Assembly (NCBI GenBank): GCA_963921825.1
Contig: OY997592.1
Coordinates: 27,507,730 to 27,571,729, forward strand
Direction: 5' to 3'
Length of the DNA: 64,000 nucleotides
Source: Erodium maritimum
Taxonomy: Eukaryota; Streptophyta; Magnoliopsida; Geraniales; Geraniaceae
Below are positions 57,910-64,000 of the stretch, piece after piece. Numbering within the stretch: position 1 is the stretch's first letter; the number at the start of each line of letters is the position of its first letter. The notes below the pieces were generated by a model. That model did no database searches and was not told the DNA's origin. It worked only from the letters and a program-made list of their open reading frames with translations. The position numbers and the translations under genes were made by a program.

Positions 57910-60851
57910 GGTGTGTGACCTACTTGCCACATGTCACCAATGGGGTGGTGTTAGGTTTATTGGACAAGACAAGAGAAGTCTACTTTTAGTGTTCGTTTTG
58001 TAATTAAGTATTAGTTTGATTTTTAAAAACAAAACAAAAGGGAAAGGAATGGGATGGTTCGGCCATTTCAATCAAAAAAGAGAAAAAGGGGTGTTTTTAG
58101 AGAGAGAAAAGAAGAGAGAAGGAAGAGAGAAAAAGAGAAGAGGTTGGGGAAGTTGTGACGTTTCTCGTTCATCCAACCCTTGGATCGTCTCAAAGCTAGG
58201 AGAATCGAACTCCCCTCGACATTCTCTACGGTGAGCAATTATCCGATCTTCGTTTTGGTTAATTTCAAAAGTTAGGGTTTGGTTAAAATGAGTAGTTTAT
58301 GGTGGAAATGAGGTGTGGGGATTGTTGGAGACGTTTTGGGAGTGAAGAGGGACGTTTTCCGGTGACCGAGAGCTCGGGGGGATCTCCGGCCACCATGTAG
58401 GGTGGCCGGCCACCATGTGGGGTGGCTGGCCGGAGCTAGGGCCGGCCACCACCATGGTGGGTCGGGCCCCTTTGAGCCCTATCCACCCAGGGCCAAGTTG
58501 GGTCGGGTGGGGCCCACGTGCTCGGGCTTTAGGGTTTCGTGTTCGGGTGGTTTAGAACGTTCCCCGGGTCATTAATCTACAACCGGATCGAAATTTGGAT
58601 TTAAATTGTGAAAGTTGTAATTGACGGGTTTAGAAACTTGAAATGCCAATTAAATTACTTGGAAGTCGGAATTTGATTCCGTCGAGTGCCTAGGAACCCT
58701 TGAATTATTCTAAGACCGTAGAAATGAAAACGGGAATTTTCGGAGCCCCGGAAGGGCGTTTTCAAAACCCGGGCAGATTCGCCATGTCGGGCGAATCGGG
58801 CCTTTCCATGTCCAATATCGACAATGTTGAGTAATTGGGGAGTTCGGGAGTGATCGACATTGTTGGGGTTACTTTTGGGCGTCAGGTTTATTAAAATTAA
58901 CTTTATGCCTGCAAACTTAAAAGCGTTTAAAATTGTGTTCTTGTTAGATCGTGCCGCTGACAGAGGAAAGGGAAGGCTAGGCGAGTGACCGAGATCACGC
59001 CGGAGCTTAATTGTGCGTCTTTGGAGAAAGCATACGAGGTAGGGAAAAGTAGCCGGATCTTGGCCCTGACTAGGGAAAGTTAACAATATAAATGCATGTG
59101 ACACTAGGGTGTCGTGGGTTAAGTAGGTTTATCGAATATTAGAAAGGTAGGCGACACCGGGTAGTGTCGTATGATTCGGGAACGTATTGAACATTAGAAA
59201 TGCATGTGACATTTAGTAGTGTCGTAGGAGCAGTGAACTTATCGTTGTTAGAATTACTGGAGGCATATGACCATGCTCGGAGGTTGATTGCGAACTTATC
59301 GATATTAGGAGTACTGGAGGCATATGACCATGCCCGGAGGTTGATTGTGAAACTATTGATATTAGAACTACTGGAGGCATTGGTTATGCCCGGAGGTTGA
59401 TTGTGTAATTTGTGTCTTGGGTGGCCATGAGAGCCCGTACTTTACTGTTGTGTCTTGGGTGGCCATGAGAGCCCGTGCTTTACTGTTGTGTCTTGGGTGG
59501 CCATGAGAGCTCGTACTTTACTGTTGTGTCTTGGGTGGCCATGAGAGCCCGTGCTTTACTGTTGTGTCTTGGGTGGCCATGAGAGCCTGTTGGGTTGTTG
59601 AGCCCGTGAGTTACTGTTGGTGTGTCTTGGGGAGGCCGTGAGTGCCCGTGGGGTTGTTGAGCCCGTGAGTTACTGTTGGTGTGTCTTGGGGAGGCCGTGA
59701 GTGCCCGTGGGGTTGTTGAGCCCGTGAGTTACTGTTGGTGTGTCTTGGGAGGCCGTGAGTTCCCGTGGGGTTGTTGAGCCCGTGAGTTACTGTTGGTGTG
59801 TCTTGGGAGGCCGTGAGTGCCCGTGGGGTTGTTGAGCCCGTGAGTTACTGTTGGTGTGTCTTGGGAGGCCGTGAGTGCCCGTGGGGTTGTTGAGTCCGTG
59901 TTTTACTGTTGGTGTCTTGGGTGGCCATGAGTGTCTGTGGAGTGTTGAACCTGTGTTGTTGTTGTTTGTTGAACTTTGCTTGTGATTGTGATTGTGGTTA
60001 CCTGAGGTTGGAAACCCGACTTTGTGTCAGGGAAGTTGCGTGGTGTGGCTAGCCTCCCGACTAGGATCGGGGGAAGCGGAGAGGTTGTGGGCTAGCCTCC
60101 CGACTGGGATCGGGAGAAGGAATGCGAGGTTGGTGGTGTGGCTAGCCTCCCGACTGGGATCAGGGGAAGCGGAGAGGTTGTGGGCTAGCCTTCCGACTGA
60201 GATCGGGAGAAGTTGCCCGGCAGGTCGACCGCCTGACCTGACAGGGATCGGTAAAGTGCGAGAGAGAGATGGGGTTACTGAGCAGTTGGCGTGCGATCCT
60301 TTGTGATCTTGTTTGGTGTGCGATCCTTTGTGATCTTGGGTGTTGCGTGGTTTTCTGTCGTGTCTTTGCAGGAGGTCGTCAATCGTTGAGTCGGGTCTAC
60401 TTTACGTGTCCGAGTGTTGAGTCGGTTGAGGAAAGTATCAGTGTGTGTGTGTCAGTCGGGTCACTTGAGTTTGCGGATAGTGATACCCGGTGTTGAGTTG
60501 GTTGTTGGTGTTACCGGCGTTGTCTGCTAAGTATGTCGTAGTCAGTCTGTTATCCGTGGTGGTGAGCGAACGCTCACCCCTAGCTGCTTTTCCTATAGGT
60601 ATCGGTCGTAGGTTAAACTAGGTGAGCTCCCGAAGCTTGAAGAGCTAGGAGCGGGATTCTGTGTTTATTGTTGAGTCTAGCGACGTATACCATGCTTTTG
60701 TCCACTTGTTGGGACGTATTTTGAGTTGGAAATATTATTTTGATGAACAAATGGTGATTTTAAAGTGATTTATGTAAAAGGTTTCAAAATGTTTTATTGT
60801 TTTAAACGTTCGCGTCCTGAGTTCGAGTTTTACGGAAATTGGGGCGTGACA
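57910..60851 (+). repeat. 5'-truncated Gypsy LTR, + strand
   Basis: Same family as the LTRs of Gypsy elements 1 and 2, in the opposite orientation. Similarity starts near GTGTGTGACC (57911) and runs to the normal end GGGGCGTGACA at 60851. The first 400 bp or so of the LTR are missing. It carries the block GGTGAGCGAACGCTCACC at 60561-60578 and the minisatellite at 59405-59960. No primer binding site follows, so it is a 3' LTR, a solo LTR or a fragment. Confidence 0.8.
59405..59960. repeat. LTR minisatellite with 38-bp and about 57-bp units
   Basis: The first five or so units (TGTCTTGGGTGGCCATGAGAG..) repeat every 38 bp; later units (TGTCTTGGG.AGGCCGTGAGTG..GTTGTTGAGCCCGTG) are about 57 bp. 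The short unit lacks a GGGTTGTTGAGCCCGTG-like segment. Confidence 0.85.
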
Positions 60852-60981
60852 TTGTCGTTGTCCCGATTGAGGCTATTCCAACACCCAATTGAAGAGGGCC
60901 TTGGATCTTTCAGGAATTCCTACCCGTTAGTTGGTGGATGAGGAGGACAGTGATGATCAGCAGGCGAGGGTTCTTTAATAG
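60852..60981. other. 130-bp spacer between two LTRs
   Basis: No primer binding site. One frame reads DLSGIPTR, stop, LVDEEDSDDQQARVL, stop, which I do not recognise. It may be original flanking DNA or an internal fragment. Confidence 0.4.
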
Positions 60982-63822
60982 TGTAAGAACCGCTCCCTGT
61001 CAACGCCAGTCAAATCGGCGAAAAACAGAAAAAATTAAAAAATTTGGACAGACAATTAAATGAACCTAAATTTGACCCCGAGGGTCATACCGAACTTAAT
61101 TTGACCGCGATATCAACCAAAGTGAGTTCCGGGGGACTCAGAGCAACTTTTTGACCAATTCGGGAAAGGTTGACTTTTCGCTGGAAAAGTCAACCGAGCA
61201 ACGTTTAGGTCTGTTCGAGGTCCGTTTTGGATCCAAAAAGCTTAGCCGTCATCACAGCGGTCTTAGTTGAGCCGTTTCCTTGTAGCCCGTGAATTTTCGT
61301 AATTTCTTGGAAAAGTGCCCGTTCGGGGCCCGAGACGGCCGAATTTCGCGAATCTATTTAGGTCTGTTCGGTGCCTGTGTGGGACCCATTTGCCACTTGT
61401 CACAAAGGTGGTGGTAGTTGGTTTTTAAAATAAGGAAAAAGAAAGGTTGAGTGTTAGTTTTGTAAATAAGAAAAGGTGTTGTTTTAAAACAAAATAAAGA
61501 AAGAGAAGGAGTGATGTCTCGGCCATTTAACAGAAAAGGAGAGGTAGAAGAGCGAGAAAAGAAGAGAGAGAAAGGGAAGGAGAGAAAGGAAGAAGAAGGT
61601 TGGGTTTTTGGTGATTTTCCGACGATCCGACCGACCGATCGACTCAACGATTGAAGATTCGAACTCCCCTCGTCATTCCAAACGGTGAGAACCCAATTTT
61701 TTCTCGTTTTAGTACGTTTGAAATTTAGGTTTTGAGTTTAAATAGTTTGATTAAGGTTGGGTTTTGTTTAAGATTGGTTTAAAGATGAATGGTTGAGGTT
61801 TGGGGTTCGTTAGGAACGTTTTGGGGCGAAAAGGAAATTTTCCCATTGTGGCCGTGTGGGGCCCACTTTCCGGGGTCTCGGGTTTTCGTGTTCGGGTGGT
61901 TTAGGACGATCCCCAAGTCGTTAATTCACACCCGGAACGAATTTTGGAATTAAATTGTGAAAGTTAGAATTTCGGGTTTAGAAACTTTAAACGCGAATTA
62001 AATTGCTCGGAATTCGGAAATTGATCTCGTCGATTGCGTTGGAACCCTTGAATTATTCTAAGACCGTAGAAACAAAAACGGGAATTTTCGGAGCCCCGGA
62101 AGGACGTTTTCCAATCCCGGGCAGATTCGCCGGGTCAGGCGAAACGGGCCTTTCCGGGCCCATTATCAACAATGTCGAGTAATTGAGAAGTTTGGGAGTG
62201 ATCGACATTGTCGGGGTTACGTTTGGGCGTCAAGTGTATTAAAATTCAGTTTATGCCTACGAACTTAAAAGTGTTTTAAATTGTGTTCTTATTAGGTCGT
62301 GCCACCGACAAAGGAAAGGGAAAGCTAGGCGAGTGATCATGATCACACCGGAGCTTAGTTGTGAGCTTTTGGGGAAAGCATACGAGGTAGGGAAAAGTAG
62401 CCGGATCTCGGCCCTGACTAGGGAAAGTTAACAGTAGAAATGCATGTGACACTTGGGTGTCGTGGGTTAAGTAAGTTTATCGAACAATAGAAAGGCAGGC
62501 GACACCGGGTGGTGTCGTATGGTACGTGAACGTATCGAACAATAGAAATGCATGTGACACTTAGTAGTGTCGTAGGAGCAGTGAACGTATCGACATTAGA
62601 ATTACTGGAGGCATTTGATTATGCCCGGAGGTTGATTGTTTAGTTTGTGTCTTGGGTGGCCATGAGTGCCTGTGGGGTTGTTGAGCCCGTGTCTTTACTG
62701 TTGGTGTGTCTTGGGTGGCCATGAGTGCCTGTAGGGTTGTTGAGCCCGTGTCTTTACTGTTGGTGTGTCTTGGGTGGCCATGAGTGCCCGTGGGGTTGTT
62801 GAACCCGTGTTTTACCGTTGGTGTCTTGAGTGGCCATGAGTGCCCGTGGGGTTGTTGAACCCTTGTTTTACCGTTGGTGTCTTGGGTGGCCATGAGTGCA
62901 TGTGGAGTGTTAAACCGGTGTTTTTGTTGTTGTTGAACTTTGCTTTTGATTGTGATGTGGTTACCTGGGGTTGGTGATTGACAGGTCGACAGCCTGATCC
63001 GACTTTGTGTCGGGAAAAGTGCGACAGGTCGACAGCATGATCCAACCGTCGTGTTGGGAAAAGTGCGACAGGTCGCCCGCCTGATCCAACCGTCGTGTTG
63101 GGAAAAGTGCGACAGGTCGACAGCCTGATCCGATTGGATGTCGGGAAAAGTTCGATAGGTCGACAACCTGATCCAACCGTCGTGTTGGGAAAAGTGCGAC
63201 AGGTCGGCCGCGTGATCCAACCGTCGTGTTGGGAAAAGGGCAGGGGTATTGAGCAGCTGGAGTGCGATCCTTTGCGATCTTGTTTGGTGTGCGATCCTTT
63301 GTGATCTTGGGTGTTGCGTGGTTATCTTTCGTGTCCTTGGAGGAAGTCGTAATCGTTGTGTCGGGTCTACATTACGTGTCCGAGTGTTGAGTCGGTTGAG
63401 GAAAGTAACAGTTGTGTGTCAGTCGGGTTACTTGAGTTGAGGATAGTAATCCCCGGTGTTGGGTTTGTTGTTGGTGTTACCGGCATTGTTCTCCTAAGTA
63501 TGCCATAGTCAGTCTGTTATTCGTGGTGGTGAGCGAACGCTCACCCCTAGCTGCTTTTCCTACAGGTACTGGTCGCGGGATGGACTAGGTGAGCTCTCGA
63601 AGCTTGAAGAGCTATGAGCGGGAGTCCGGGTTTCCTTTTTGAGTCTAGCGACGTACGCCTTGTATTTTGTCCGCTTGTTGGGACGTACTTTTGAGTTGTA
63701 AATTATTATTTTGATTAACTAAATGGTGGTTTTAAAGTGATTCATTTAAAAGGTTTGAAAATGTTTTATTGTCTTAAACGTTCGCGTTCCGGGTTCGGTT
63801 CTACTGAGTTTGGGGCGTGAAA
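60982..63822 (+). repeat. 5' LTR of a third Gypsy element, + strand
   Basis: 2,841 bp starting TGTAAGAACCGCTCCC and ending GGGGCGTGAAA, where relatives end in TGACA. Contains a 57-59-bp minisatellite (about 62648-62915), six copies of a 43-44-bp repeat (62981-63240) and the block GGTGAGCGAACGCTCACC at 63528-63545. It is followed by a primer binding site, so the element continues past the window. Confidence 0.85.
62981..63240. repeat. 43-44-bp tandem repeat in the third LTR
   Basis: Unit ACAGGTCGACAGCCTGATCC plus GTGTTGGGAAAAGTGCG; starts at 62981, 63024, 63068, 63112, 63155 and 63199. Long - strand ORFs across it (62561-63220) are repeat products. Confidence 0.88.
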
Positions 63823-63825
63823 GCT

Positions 63826-63837
63826 TGGTATCAGAGC
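63826..63837 (+). other. Primer binding site of the third Gypsy element
   Basis: TGGTATCAGAGC, complementary to initiator tRNA-Met, three bases after the LTR end. The leader continues to 64000 without a gene. Confidence 0.9.
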
Positions 63838-64000
63838 TCGAGGTTTCACACCTCGGACTGTACGTCAATTAGGTGGGAGAGTCGAGTCAGTAAAAGTCCC
63901 GTCATGCGTTGGGTACGCAAGTCGGAAACCGTGTGTAGACCCATAGTGTCTTGAGTCTTGGGCGTTGTTGTGTGTATGTGCAGTACGGTTATTACTGGCA

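Noticed and set aside
62561..63220. 219-residue - strand ORF
   Set aside because: Translation of LTR minisatellites and the 43-44-bp repeat, antisense to the LTR.
62981..63240. Regular repeat array that might suggest CRISPR
   Set aside because: The units are contiguous tandem copies with no unique spacers, inside a plant retrotransposon LTR.
63826..63837. tRNA-like TGGTATCAGAGC (also 35719 and 51896)
   Set aside because: Only 12 bases matching a tRNA 3' end next to an LTR. These are primer binding sites, not tRNA genes.

Overview
The window is nuclear DNA from a flowering plant, most likely a eudicot. The evidence is intron-containing genes, a full-length phospholipase D delta gene, Athila-type and chromovirus-like Gypsy LTR retrotransposons, a Copia element, Mutator-like (MULE), hAT and PIF/Harbinger-like DNA transposons, and no prokaryotic gene organisation. 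All names come from reading motifs, splice sites, terminal repeats and target-site duplications (TSDs) by eye; no search was run.

Layout. 1-5122: degraded repeats, namely a probable Gypsy LTR piece, a LINE 3' end and a lone hAT-like terminus. 5123-12214: a complete MULE with about 245-bp terminal inverted repeats (TIRs) and a perfect 9-bp TSD. It carries an intact 1,224-codon spliced transposase on the + strand and a convergent GRF zinc-finger plus membrane-segment gene on the - strand, the latter with a one-base frameshift. 12378-13437: a non-autonomous MULE with a perfect 9-bp TSD. 13685-19823: PLDdelta on the - strand, ten exons and 856 codons, the only clear host gene. Its eighth intron holds at least three MULE-type elements. 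20269-21402: a PIF/Harbinger-like element carrying only a Myb/SANT ORF.

21403-54290 is a nested set of insertions. A Copia element (- strand) has an hAT element in its LTR and is split at 25860/53938 by a 28-kb Athila insertion (TSD ATCAC). The Athila was itself hit twice by related, internally deleted Gypsy elements: 29318-38314 (TSD CCCAA) in its 3' region and 47387-53554 (TSD GAAAC) in its 5' LTR. The TSDs fix the order Copia, then Athila, then the two Gypsy elements. None of the retrotransposon reading frames is intact.

54339-57909 holds foldback repeats embedded in AT microsatellites, an AT-rich repeat with many short TTACA motifs, and a perfect 82-bp inverted repeat. 57910-64000 holds two + strand LTRs of the same family as the two deleted Gypsy elements, separated by only 130 bp; the second is followed by a tRNA-Met-type primer binding site and runs off the window.

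The most interesting unit is the two-gene MULE: both genes start just inside the TIRs and are transcribed toward each other, as in maize MuDR, but the second gene encodes a GRF/membrane protein. I see no wholly new system.
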